Assembly (NCBI GenBank): GCA_002497905.1
Contig: DAFJ01000016.1
Coordinates: forward strand, 1 to 15,489
Length of the DNA: 15,489 nucleotides
Direction of reading: 5' to 3'
From: Euryarchaeota archaeon UBA251
GTDB lineage: Archaea > Thermoplasmatota > Poseidoniia > Poseidoniales > Thalassarchaeaceae
Position numbers and translations under genes: made by a program. Below, piece by piece: positions 7,904 to 15,489 of this stretch (the first letter of the stretch is position 1; each line of letters opens with the position of its first letter). The notes below the pieces were generated by a model. It made no database searches and was not told where the DNA came from. It saw only the letters and a list, made by a program, of their open reading frames with translations.

Positions 7904-10900
7904 TCATTGATCCTGGACACTGGATGGATCCGGCACCCATTGCTGAGTCGTCTGATCCCAGCGCCATCCAGGATAGCCCCCTGGTTGCTGGACCGCGGCC
8001 TGAGGCTGAGGTTGTGCTGTTGCCTGCTGGGCAGGTGCGGCGGATGCACCTTCTGCAGCCATCCTTTCCTTGGCCCACGCATATGGATCCTCCTCTACAT
8101 CTGACGTAGAGGAGCCGTCATCAAGGAGATCGTCTTCATCATCATCCTCAAATTCAACGAAGAAGAAAACAAAGACACCTCCAAGTAAAGCTAGAATCGC
8201 TAAAGAACCCAAACCAAGGAGGATTGTTGCACCAACCGACATTCCTTCCTCCTCGCCACCAGCCCTTTCAACTGTCTTCTGAATCACAATATCGCTTGAA
8301 CCACCATAGGTAAATTCCACAATATTGGTACCGGGAGAATACCTTGAAGACTCGATTATCATCGACCATGTGCCGTCATCAGAAACGGCAGTCTGGCCAA
8401 CTGGAACACCCCCAATCTTCGCATTAACTGCCTGACCGGGGCGACCCATGCCTGTGAAGTTGACTGCCTCGCCATCTTCGAGAATACCTGTAAAATCGGT
8501 GGTTGCAGTGAATGTCGCCGCAATTACCGTGAAGTCAACGGGATTAGAAGTCGCAATTGAACCAGACGGATCGGTCGCGATGAATATCACGCTGTTGAGG
8601 CTCCACAAATCCATGTTAGATGGCTCATAGGTGTACATCTCGATTGGATCGAAGGTCGCAACACCACCAGGCATACGAATCACGTAATCGTAGAGATCAT
8701 CCGTGAGGATATTGGGATTGTTGTACGCCGAGAATGATAGGGTTTGTCCATCAGGGTCATCGAAGTATTGATTCAAATCTAGAGACCCAATTGTACACCG
8801 GTCAAATGCCTGTGTCTCAGTATCGCAGAACAATAGAATCTCGGCTGGCCAGTTCACCGAAGAATAAGTCGGCGCGTTATTTCCGGCATCAGGTGGATTA
8901 TCTGCAGTGATAACAACCTCGAACCAACTACTGTAGTTGTAACCGTCGTAAGAGCGAGCGGTGATGTAGTACTGCTGGAGATGGACGAGTTCAGTCGAAT
9001 CCCACTCAATCTGCCATGCCCCTGCACCTGTAATCTTGTCCTTCGTTACAATAAGAGTCTCAAGGACACCGAAATTCGCTTGAGGATCTAGAACCTCGAT
9101 TTCAATACGTGTGATTTCACCGTCAGGGTCCGTCGCTTGTCCTGAAATCACCGTAGTCTCACTCACGGAAACCTGTTGACCACTGGAAGGTGCGAAGATG
9201 AAGTTCGTCGGTAATTTATTCCGGTTATCCACGATAATAGTCCGAGTCGATGGTGTACACTCGCCAACTTCATTGATACAAAAGTCAGAATCTGAAGCCC
9301 ATACGGTGACCTCGTAACTCTCTCGTGTCTTGGGGAGTCCAGACGTATTCCATTCCCATGTCCAACTCTCTCCACCAGGTGCAGCCACACTCCGAATAGT
9401 CTCGCGGGTGTTTGAAGCATCACCTGGCAAGCGGTCAATCACAATGTGGATGTTCTGGATATCAACTCCACTAGTTCCAGAATAAGGATCACTCGCAGTG
9501 CCGCTGAATACTACACCCTCCTTACCATTGTGTTCGGTGGAATCACCAGGTGTGGTAAGAATGAGGCTAGGTGCCTGTGTGTTCAACTTAATCGTCCGAG
9601 TGACGATATTCCCATAATCCACACCGTCGAACGCTCTGAAAGAGAATGTGTAGTCACCTTCTGCCTGAGTGGACATATCGTAAGTGAAGAACCACGAACT
9701 GAATGGGTGGTCAGAATAAGTCACATCATCTACAACGCTGGTGTCGGTCGCATAGGATGCATCAGCCCAATCATTGGTGAATGGATCCTTGACTTGGATA
9801 CGAGTTACTACGCCCTTCTGATCCCATTTTGCCAACGCATTCCTCTGATCATCACTCAACGTATTATCTCCATAAATTCCAATGAAATTACCATCATGTG
9901 CGGTACCTGTGAAGTTGACTACACGCTTGAACGAGTAGTAATCGTTCTGAGTTACATTCAGAGAAGGAGCAAGATTGTCGAGAGCGACTGCCTCCTGAAT
10001 CGTGTTTGAAGTATCCTGAATCGTAAACGAACCTGTCTGATACCCTTTGCCGAAGCGATAGGCAGTATAGCGGTAGAGTGAGAGCTCACGCGTGCCGGAA
10101 CCGCTTGCACAATCTGGATCATCCTGATCCCTTACAGCGTCACCATCATTATCGATGCCATCATTGCAGGAATTCTCAGAATCCGCAGTCGCGAAGTTAT
10201 CAGGGTCATTCTGAGTCGGACCAAGGCCGCGGTAATCCAGATGGAAATCCTTGGGTAAAGATATCCATTCAGTCCAACCATCTAGACCGGTCTCAAGATC
10301 ATACAAATCGTTACCAACTGCGTCCTTAACCACCACAGTTGTATCTGAAACACGAATATTATTCACTGATGTGTAGAACCTAACAAGTTCGGCAACACGT
10401 ACCTGAGCAGCCCACTTAACGGGTAGTTGCCCAATGTATACATCCTCCACATCAATACTGACATTCGCCATTGTAAGGACTGTTGAATTGTTGAGCATAT
10501 CTACTGCCAATGGGAAATCTGTCGGAGTCATATTCATTTTCGACGAAGTAATCATTGGAGGAGGGTAGATTTTCCCATCACCCTCCATACCCTCTGGCCA
10601 GAATAGACCCACTGGAGTAGTAGCGTTACTACCCGGTTGAACAGGTGGAAGAGTTTCCGATTGAATCGTAAGAGCGCTCTTCGTAACATTGTACGCCTGC
10701 ATCACTCCACTCCACTGATTCTCCGAGAAGAACGCAATACTTCCTCGCTCATTCGACTGAGATGAACCGTCATTGTAGTGAACGATTCTTGCGCCTGTTC
10801 CAGGGCCACTTAACGTATTACGCTGGACATTGGCCAAACTTCCGATGACTCGAATTACATCGATCTCGTCCGTTCCATTCACAGTGATTGTGTTATCCTT

Positions 10901-12337
10901 CAGAGTAGCAGCACTACGATACACATGGACTGCGGGACAGAAGAAATCACGGGTTACTAAATTGTCCCAAATCCTGCTACTAGAGCATGGAGCAGTGGGT
11001 GCATGATTGATTGTGTTATTCGCAATGTGTGAACGCGAGGGGGATGAAAATACTCCACCAAAGCCGGATTCACCTTCGTGGTAATCCCCGACGATAATTG
11101 CTTCACGGGCCGTATTCTGAATCGTGTTTCCTTCAATGATGGTATCGAACGCACCAAACTGCCAGATGCCGTTCCAACCACCAATGGGGCCAATTGTGTT
11201 GTCATGGATGTGAGCCTCGGAACTCTTGACGAATATTCCAGAACCTTCCGAACTACCTTCAATCTTAGAGTTTGAAAAGACGACTTTTGCACCGTCTGCA
11301 ACTGTGAATCCTGCACCTTCTGCAGGATTCAAATCAGAAGTAGTTACAGTAAGAGTACGCTTTTGACTCCCAACAACCTTAGCACCATTCACATCAATAG
11401 CATTGCAAGTAACCGCGATTGTAGCACTCGAGATAGTCCCTGATGATGCTTCAGACCTGAAGCCATAATCACCGGACGAAACGACAGCATTCTGAATCGA
11501 GATGAAGGAATCCTGAGCCCATAGAACATGGCGCCCTCCGTCTTGCTCTCCACATCCCTTCGAGCCACCAGTGAATACAGGACTCGTCATAGTTGTGGGA
11601 GTGAATGTAGTACCTGCACCATAGATTTGTACGCCGTTTCCAGAAATTTCAGTTTCATCATCGCCATTGACATATTCACCTCCAATGAAAGTGGGTGTGG
11701 CAAGATTATGCACAAGGACAGAAGAAGTATTGACGCCTTGGAACTTGAGAGCTTCAAGTGTAGGACTCGCCCCATCAAGGATCAAAGATGCCGTTCTGAA
11801 ATCGTTGTTAACAGAAGCCACCTTAGCAGGTATTCCGAAGGCATTGATGATTGATACGTGATTGAACTTCGTCTGACCAACATCTATGCTATCCTTCAGA
11901 AGAATCCCCTCACCACAGGATGGATCACGGTTGTAGTAGTCGTCGTCCAAGTATGGATTCTGGTTAGGATCATTAGCACAGTCACCTATCGCTGAAGTAT
12001 CAAGGGGATTTGCCCAAGTGAACTGGATTCTGGAGGCATTCGAGGCCATTGCGTTTGAGCCACATGAGATGTCCCCCGCACAGAGATTACCACGAACCGT
12101 AATCATTGAACCATTCACGAGATTGATGTTAGTACCCGGCTGAATTACCACCTTCACACCTGGAGCGATAACAATGTCACCTGTAATGGAATGAGTACCG
12201 GACCAAACCTCGTCAGAGGTAATAGTACCTGTTCCGGTAGCTGCACTAACATCATCGACTGGACCAATTAGGAGAGCAAGGCTGCTGATCAACATAATCA
12301 GAACTAGACTGATGCTGTGCGTTCGCTGGGAAGTCAT
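7904..12337 (-). CDS. Giant membrane-anchored surface protein: beta-helix, calcium motif, Ig-like domains, cytoplasmic tail
   Basis: A 1477-aa protein. The chosen ATG puts a signal peptide at the very N-terminus (SLVLIMLISSLALLIG, likely cut after the SAA at 31-33); a GTG at 12385 would add 16 residues. Residues ~40-560 show parallel beta-helix rungs, with repeated short phrases such as HIHDNTI, IIEGNTI, HIANNTI and TLKDNTI, as in carbohydrate-binding or pectate-lyase-like folds. A Cys-flanked calcium-type motif, CNDGIDNDGDAVRDQDDPDC, lies at ~724-743. Ig/PKD-like units follow at ~790-919, 922-1039 and 1043-1147, then a cadherin-like unit (~1155-1274) and another beta domain (~1275-1359). A membrane helix (~1367-1394) leads to an acidic stretch (EFEDDDEDDLLDD), a Gln/Pro/Ala-rich linker and a Trp motif, PGWRWDQTTQQWVPDP. 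Topology is therefore outside-facing with a ~80-residue cytoplasmic tail. No catalytic site was recognised. The STAND gene follows 48 bp downstream. Adhesion, polysaccharide binding or sensing are possible. Confidence 0.85.
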   Translation of the reverse strand: MTSQRTHSISLVLIMLISSLALLIGPVDDVSAATGTGTITSDEVWSGTHSITGDIVIAPGVKVVIQPGTNINLVNGSMITVRGNLCAGDISCGSNAMASNASRIQFTWANPLDTSAIGDCANDPNQNPYLDDDYYNRDPSCGEGILLKDSIDVGQTKFNHVSIINAFGIPAKVASVNNDFRTASLILDGASPTLEALKFQGVNTSSVLVHNLATPTFIGGEYVNGDDETEISGNGVQIYGAGTTFTPTTMTSPVFTGGSKGCGEQDGGRHVLWAQDSFISIQNAVVSSGDYGFRSEASSGTISSATIAVTCNAIDVNGAKVVGSQKRTLTVTTSDLNPAEGAGFTVADGAKVVFSNSKIEGSSEGSGIFVKSSEAHIHDNTIGPIGGWNGIWQFGAFDTIIEGNTIQNTAREAIIVGDYHEGESGFGGVFSSPSRSHIANNTINHAPTAPCSSSRIWDNLVTRDFFCPAVHVYRSAATLKDNTITVNGTDEIDVIRVIGSLANVQRNTLSGPGTGARIVHYNDGSSQSNERGSIAFFSENQWSGVMQAYNVTKSALTIQSETLPPVQPGSNATTPVGLFWPEGMEGDGKIYPPPMITSSKMNMTPTDFPLAVDMLNNSTVLTMANVSIDVEDVYIGQLPVKWAAQVRVAELVRFYTSVNNIRVSDTTVVVKDAVGNDLYDLETGLDGWTEWISLPKDFHLDYRGLGPTQNDPDNFATADSENSCNDGIDNDGDAVRDQDDPDCASGSGTRELSLYRYTAYRFGKGYQTGSFTIQDTSNTIQEAVALDNLAPSLNVTQNDYYSFKRVVNFTGTAHDGNFIGIYGDNTLSDDQRNALAKWDQKGVVTRIQVKDPFTNDWADASYATDTSVVDDVTYSDHPFSSWFFTYDMSTQAEGDYTFSFRAFDGVDYGNIVTRTIKLNTQAPSLILTTPGDSTEHNGKEGVVFSGTASDPYSGTSGVDIQNIHIVIDRLPGDASNTRETIRSVAAPGGESWTWEWNTSGLPKTRESYEVTVWASDSDFCINEVGECTPSTRTIIVDNRNKLPTNFIFAPSSGQQVSVSETTVISGQATDPDGEITRIEIEVLDPQANFGVLETLIVTKDKITGAGAWQIEWDSTELVHLQQYYITARSYDGYNYSSWFEVVITADNPPDAGNNAPTYSSVNWPAEILLFCDTETQAFDRCTIGSLDLNQYFDDPDGQTLSFSAYNNPNILTDDLYDYVIRMPGGVATFDPIEMYTYEPSNMDLWSLNSVIFIATDPSGSIATSNPVDFTVIAATFTATTDFTGILEDGEAVNFTGMGRPGQAVNAKIGGVPVGQTAVSDDGTWSMIIESSRYSPGTNIVEFTYGGSSDIVIQKTVERAGGEEEGMSVGATILLGLGSLAILALLGGVFVFFFVEFEDDDEDDLLDDGSSTSDVEEDPYAWAKERMAAEGASAAPAQQATAQPQPQAAVQQPGGYPGWRWDQTTQQWVPDPSSVQDQ

Positions 12338-12412
12338 GCCCCCTTGTCGTTCTGAGTTCTGTATAACCGTATTGCTCCCATGCACACTGTTTAGGGCATA
12401 ATTAGTCCATCT

Positions 12413-12457
12413 AAAATATCATTAATAACTAAAAATATCATTAAATATATCATATAA
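12413..12457. repeat. Iterated AT-rich motif upstream of the giant surface-protein gene
   Basis: AAAATATCATTAA occurs at 12413-12425 and again at 12432-12444, a 19-bp period. A degenerate third copy (AATATATCATATAA) lies at 12444-12457, partly within an imperfect palindrome (AAATATAT-C-ATATAATTT, 12443-12460). Such phased copies can be regulator sites, but low-complexity AT sequence can also produce them by chance. Confidence 0.5.
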
Positions 12458-12459
12458 TT

Positions 12460-12475
12460 TTAAAAATATTACATT
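12460..12475 (-). terminator. Possible T-rich terminator after the subtilase gene
   Basis: On the minus strand a T run (AATATTTTTAAAA) occurs about 25-35 nt after the subtilase stop. Archaeal transcription commonly ends at such T tracts without a hairpin. It overlaps the AT-rich promoter region, so the assignment is tentative. Confidence 0.35.
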
Positions 12476-12495
12476 CAACTGCTACAGAACACGTA

Positions 12496-13689
12496 TCAGG
12501 ATAGCGATTCCGCCACTGAACGCTCCCAATCTAATGCATCCAGAACTCCGTATCCAAGGCGATTATCATGCCCCTCATAGTCTGAGTTAGCGGACTGCAT
12601 AAGAGCGGTTTTCAATACATCACGTGCTTCTTCCACACTTTGCTCTTCAATAAGTTGCAACTTCTCACCATGTGCTTCAAGGATTAGTGCAAGTGCTGCT
12701 GTCACAAAGACAGTGGATACTGAACTGCCGCTACTAGACGCGTATGGCACGCCTAATTCTGGATTATTTGTGGAAATGATATCCTGCCCAGGTGAAGCAA
12801 TCTCCGGTTTAAGATTAGGATTCGATCTCGTCTCACCTTCAAACACTTCAGAACCTCTAGATGCATCTACCCAGATATCACCTGTTCGAGTGCTGGCTGC
12901 AACAGAGATTACACCCTCGATAGCACCTGGGATCGAAACATCACTAGAATTCTCTCCCCGATTCCCAGCGGCTGCAACGATGTAGGTACCAGAGGCAAGT
13001 GCATCCTCTACAGCGGATACGGTAGGGCCACTAATCGCCATTGATGGATCAGCCTCTCCACCAAGAGATAGGCTGATGATATCGGCCTTCTGTACTCTCC
13101 AACACCAATCAATAGCTTGGCCTACAGCATCGTCATCAATTGAATATCCAGTAGGTCCAAGAGCGGCTGCCACCGAAAGTGTGACGCCTGGAGCGCCACC
13201 TTGGAAAGCGCCCTCTGCGATGAGAAGTCCTGCCATCATTGTCCCATGATAATCAATCCCATGATCAATAAAATCTCCATTTTCAGGATTGACAAGATCC
13301 AGAAAACCCCCAAATTTAGCATCAATCAAAGCAGGATGAGAACGATCCACACCGGTATCCACCATGCAGACGTGGATTCCACTACCATCCAACCCTATGT
13401 CCTGTAAATCTCTCAATTCGGTTTCTTCAAATGCCCACTCAGATGTGGGGACAAGTGGGCCAAAAAGGATTGATTCAACCAAAGGATAACTGAGGACTAG
13501 AATAGACAGAACTACGATCAGGATCCCCGAACGCCAAGTCTGGAAAGGTGATCCTTGAGGTACACTTAGTGGGCTTTCAACAGATGAGGTATACGGCTCG
13601 TAACCCGGTGCTTCCCGATCGATGACCGTCATCATCCCGGGTTCATCCGGCTCTGGAAGGAGTTCGACCCTGCGTCCATCAAGACGCAT
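12496..13689 (-). CDS. Membrane-anchored subtilisin-family (S8) serine protease
   Basis: A 397-aa S8 protease. The catalytic residues are all present: Asp111 in VCMVDTGVD, His148 in YHGTMMAGL, the oxyanion Asn243 in AAAGNRGE and Ser323 in SGSSVSTVFV. The serine block is GSSVS rather than the common GTSMA but keeps the nucleophile. Residues ~55-77 form one hydrophobic helix with about 54 mostly polar residues before it, consistent with a signal anchor: N-terminus in the cytoplasm, protease domain outside. There is no separate signal peptide and no recognisable inhibitor I9 pro-domain; only about 30 residues separate the helix from the catalytic core. A GGAGGG site nine bases before the ATG supports the start. 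It follows the CARDB-type surface protein by 43 bp on the same strand, so they are probably one transcript. Likely work is trimming or turnover of surface proteins, or peptide feeding; the substrate is not visible. Confidence 0.93.
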   Translation of the reverse strand: MRLDGRRVELLPEPDEPGMMTVIDREAPGYEPYTSSVESPLSVPQGSPFQTWRSGILIVVLSILVLSYPLVESILFGPLVPTSEWAFEETELRDLQDIGLDGSGIHVCMVDTGVDRSHPALIDAKFGGFLDLVNPENGDFIDHGIDYHGTMMAGLLIAEGAFQGGAPGVTLSVAAALGPTGYSIDDDAVGQAIDWCWRVQKADIISLSLGGEADPSMAISGPTVSAVEDALASGTYIVAAAGNRGENSSDVSIPGAIEGVISVAASTRTGDIWVDASRGSEVFEGETRSNPNLKPEIASPGQDIISTNNPELGVPYASSSGSSVSTVFVTAALALILEAHGEKLQLIEEQSVEEARDVLKTALMQSANSDYEGHDNRLGYGVLDALDWERSVAESLS

Positions 13690-13698
13690 GGGCCGTTT

Positions 13699-13704
13699 CC
13701 CTCC
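13699..13704 (-). promoter_or_regulatory. Ribosome binding site of the subtilase gene
   Basis: GGAGGG on the minus strand, nine bases before the ATG at 13689, in the 43-bp gap after the upstream surface-protein gene. It supports independent initiation within a shared transcript. Confidence 0.55.
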
Positions 13705-13732
13705 GCCGGAGTACTTGGATGCGCGTCCTTAC

Positions 13733-15489
13733 TCAGAACGGTCGGCGACCACCACGAATCTTCGTGCCACCATAGAGCACGAATCCAACAAGGACAATCA
13801 CAACAAGCGGCAACCAGTTTGACGTTTCTTCGACACCCTGTGCGCGCAGAGTTTCTTGAATATACAGAACCTCAGGCTCGTTCTCTAGGACTAGATTTGT
13901 TGTATTGACTGATACTTCAAACCAAGGGGAGGTCCCAACTGGGTCATCAGTATAATCGACCATGAACGTGACAGTCAGATTCTCACCGGCTGGAATCGAA
14001 CCAACATCAATCAAACGAGTATCTTCCACCGGAGTTGTGCCTTCTGCTCCAGGCGTACCACTCAGTCGAACAATCTCAATCATTGCATCATTAGCTTGAA
14101 CCAATCCGGTATTGAATACCGTGACAGAGTAGTTGTGCATGGTGCCTTCGAGAGGCTGACTTGGTTCGCTTGACCAATCATCTAAGAATGTCAAGATCGG
14201 ACGTGCCACTCGTAGAGACATCGTCTCGGTTGAAGACACGGTGCCATCTTCTGAAGTCAATACGACAACAAGATCGTAGGAACCAGCAGATTCGTTCAAC
14301 GGAACAGACACATCAAGGGTGTGCATCTGAGATGAGCCAGCACCAATAGAGGTGGAAGATGAACTCAAGACCGTCCAGGATTCAGGTGCCATCGATGTAA
14401 TATTGACATCGACGGTATCGTCACCGTTCCCATCGTTACCAATCACGAACTGAAGCATCGTGGTCTTTCCAGGCTCAACGCCATATTCCGTCTTAATCGA
14501 TCCGTCCTCGAAGTCGATTGCGTAGGTTTGCGGGATACGCACAGTGGTTCGCTCGTTGAATACTGAACCGTCAGATGCCTGGAATCTCACTGTGAGCTCC
14601 TGGCCCAAATCGTAGTGTCGTGCTGCAGACTGGTTTGGAGCTGTTAGACGCACCGTAATGGATTGACTCGTGTCATCATCAAGACCTAGGGTGAGATTCA
14701 ATTCATTCAGCCAAGCATCAGAGGCGGAATCATCACTCTGGGATTCGTTTCTGAACTGAACGGTCCACACGCCTACATCTCCACCAGATACATCTCCAAT
14801 TACAGTATATGTCTCGACAGCTACTGTTCCTTCGAATACTGCATCATAGGTGAAGGTCGCAGGAGTGTATTCTGCACCTGATTCCTCAAACAAAACATCA
14901 CTAGCTCCATCAAGTTCCTCTGCAACTCCCGTCACTGATGCGACTGTTACATTGACAGTACGGATAGAACGACGTGTGAATTCAAGCATAGTGTCCGGAG
15001 ACTCTTGAGACTCACCAATCGTAATCCCCTGCCCTGCAGAATATTCCATATCACGATCACGTTCTGTCGTGTGGAATTCGCTCTCAATAAAGACGGAACC
15101 AGCAGGCAGAAGGAGATTCAAATCACCATTGGAATCAGCAGTAAGGTTCCATCCGGCCGACTTTGAAATCATATTGAAACTGATTGATGGTGCCGAAACC
15201 ATTGGTGCATTTGCAACTGCAGTATCACTGATAGTATGCTCTGATCCATCGAAATCAAACCACTTGGTCTGAATCAACGCCATTCCAGCATTCTCAAGAG
15301 TGATATTCACCGAACCACCGTCTGAAATCGAAGCATCGAGTGCAGCGACTCCAACCTGTGATTCAGAAAGACTTCCTTGGCCTGCATCATAGGCAACATA
15401 GACTACCCAATCACCAGGCTCTATTGTTGCCGACCACTCGCCAGTCCAGATACCGTTTTCCATGACCTTGTCGGGGGTAACCGCTGCAC
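13733..15489 (-). CDS. Surface protein with NEW3/CARDB-like domains and C-terminal anchor (5' part outside window)
   Basis: 584 residues are visible. The frame stays open to the right edge, upstream of the first internal ATG (15463), and the residues before that ATG (VTPDKV) read on smoothly, so the true start is outside. Numbered from that Met, the N-terminal visible part (~1-80) resembles a carboxypeptidase-regulatory or transthyretin-like beta fold (GDWVVYVAYDAG). The stretch ~328-420 resembles a NEW3/NPCBM-associated domain (PGKTTMLQFVIGNDGNGDD). Residues ~424-535 resemble a CARDB adhesion domain (NYSVTVFNTGLVQANDA). A membrane helix follows at ~549-567, then a short basic tail, KIRGGRRPF. 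The protein is therefore exterior with a single C-terminal anchor. No catalytic motif is visible. The basic tail recalls sortase-type anchors, but no PGF or LPXTG motif precedes the helix. The subtilase gene follows 43 bp downstream. Confidence 0.85.
   Translation of the reverse strand, partial: AAVTPDKVMENGIWTGEWSATIEPGDWVVYVAYDAGQGSLSESQVGVAALDASISDGGSVNITLENAGMALIQTKWFDFDGSEHTISDTAVANAPMVSAPSISFNMISKSAGWNLTADSNGDLNLLLPAGSVFIESEFHTTERDRDMEYSAGQGITIGESQESPDTMLEFTRRSIRTVNVTVASVTGVAEELDGASDVLFEESGAEYTPATFTYDAVFEGTVAVETYTVIGDVSGGDVGVWTVQFRNESQSDDSASDAWLNELNLTLGLDDDTSQSITVRLTAPNQSAARHYDLGQELTVRFQASDGSVFNERTTVRIPQTYAIDFEDGSIKTEYGVEPGKTTMLQFVIGNDGNGDDTVDVNITSMAPESWTVLSSSSTSIGAGSSQMHTLDVSVPLNESAGSYDLVVVLTSEDGTVSSTETMSLRVARPILTFLDDWSSEPSQPLEGTMHNYSVTVFNTGLVQANDAMIEIVRLSGTPGAEGTTPVEDTRLIDVGSIPAGENLTVTFMVDYTDDPVGTSPWFEVSVNTTNLVLENEPEVLYIQETLRAQGVEETSNWLPLVVIVLVGFVLYGGTKIRGGRRPF

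Larger units (their letters stand above)
12386..12495 (-). promoter_or_regulatory. AT-rich intergenic region: promoter of the giant surface-protein gene
   Basis: The stretch around 12397-12475 is strikingly AT-rich against balanced surroundings. Read on the minus strand it lies downstream of the subtilase and upstream of the giant surface protein. TATA-like sequences (ATATTTAAT, GATATTTTAG and TAATTAT) lie roughly 60-110 nt before the ATG at 12337, implying a leader of about 35-85 nt depending on which is used. A run of five G one base before the ATG is too close to be a normal ribosome binding site. The exact box cannot be chosen by eye. Confidence 0.55.

Noticed and set aside
9446..10009. 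A 187-codon open frame on the plus strand inside the giant surface-protein gene
   Set aside because: It lies wholly antisense to a strongly supported coding frame with clear domains. It has no recognisable domain or ribosome binding site, and its composition fits a shadow frame.
12397..12475. AT-rich block as a replication origin or CRISPR leader
   Set aside because: No origin-binding boxes, Orc1/Cdc6 gene, spacer-repeat array or cas genes are present. A promoter/terminator region explains the composition.
13733..13810. Possible archaeosortase (PGF-CTERM) or sortase sorting signal at the end of the CARDB-type protein
   Set aside because: A membrane helix plus basic tail is present, but no PGF, LPXTG or similar tripartite motif precedes the helix, so a plain anchor is the safer call.
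15461..15463. ATG at 15463 as the true start of the right-edge surface protein
   Set aside because: The frame is open to the window edge, the residues upstream read as continuous protein, and no ribosome binding site or signal peptide is present at this ATG.

Overview
The window looks archaeal, most likely a marine planktonic euryarchaeon of the Marine Group II (Poseidoniales) type. The basis is indirect. Three genes begin with archaeal type IV pilin-like leader and hydrophobic segments. Several starts carry strong GGAGGTGAT-type ribosome binding sites. Base composition is balanced and genes are tightly packed. Large exported beta-rich proteins carry a single C-terminal membrane anchor and an Asp-, Gln- or Trp-rich cytoplasmic tail. 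No rRNA, tRNA or taxonomic marker gene is present, so the lineage is an inference.

Layout: (1) 1-555, minus strand: start of an exported protein with thrombospondin type-3-like calcium-binding repeats, cut by the left edge. (2) 556-729: divergent intergenic region. (3) 730-1530, plus: YycJ/WalJ-type metallo-beta-lactamase-fold hydrolase. (4) 1592-5345, plus: a tightly coupled trio of pilin-like proteins (346, 750 and 155 aa) joined by ATGA start/stop overlaps. (5) 5342-7855, minus: a winged-helix/STAND ATPase/TPR regulator, convergent with the pilin trio and overlapping it by 4 bp. (6) 7904-12337, minus: a 1477-aa surface protein with signal peptide, beta-helix, calcium motif, Ig-like domains, membrane anchor and cytoplasmic tail. 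(7) 12386-12495: a very AT-rich intergenic region with iterated motifs. (8) 12496-13689, minus: membrane-anchored subtilisin-family serine protease. (9) 13733-15489, minus: C-terminal part of a surface protein with NEW3/CARDB-like domains and a C-terminal anchor, cut by the right edge.

Apart from the hydrolase and the STAND regulator, every gene encodes an exported or membrane-anchored protein, so this is a cell-surface island. The minus-strand genes form two likely transcription units: surface protein plus subtilase, and giant beta-helix protein plus STAND regulator. The pilin trio lacks its own assembly ATPase, platform protein and prepilin peptidase here, so it would need machinery encoded elsewhere. 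The most interesting arrangement is the STAND ATPase with a DNA-binding-type N-terminus. It sits directly behind a giant surface protein with a cytoplasmic tail and abuts a pilin-like operon. A surface-sensing or adhesion-control module is a reasonable but unproven idea.
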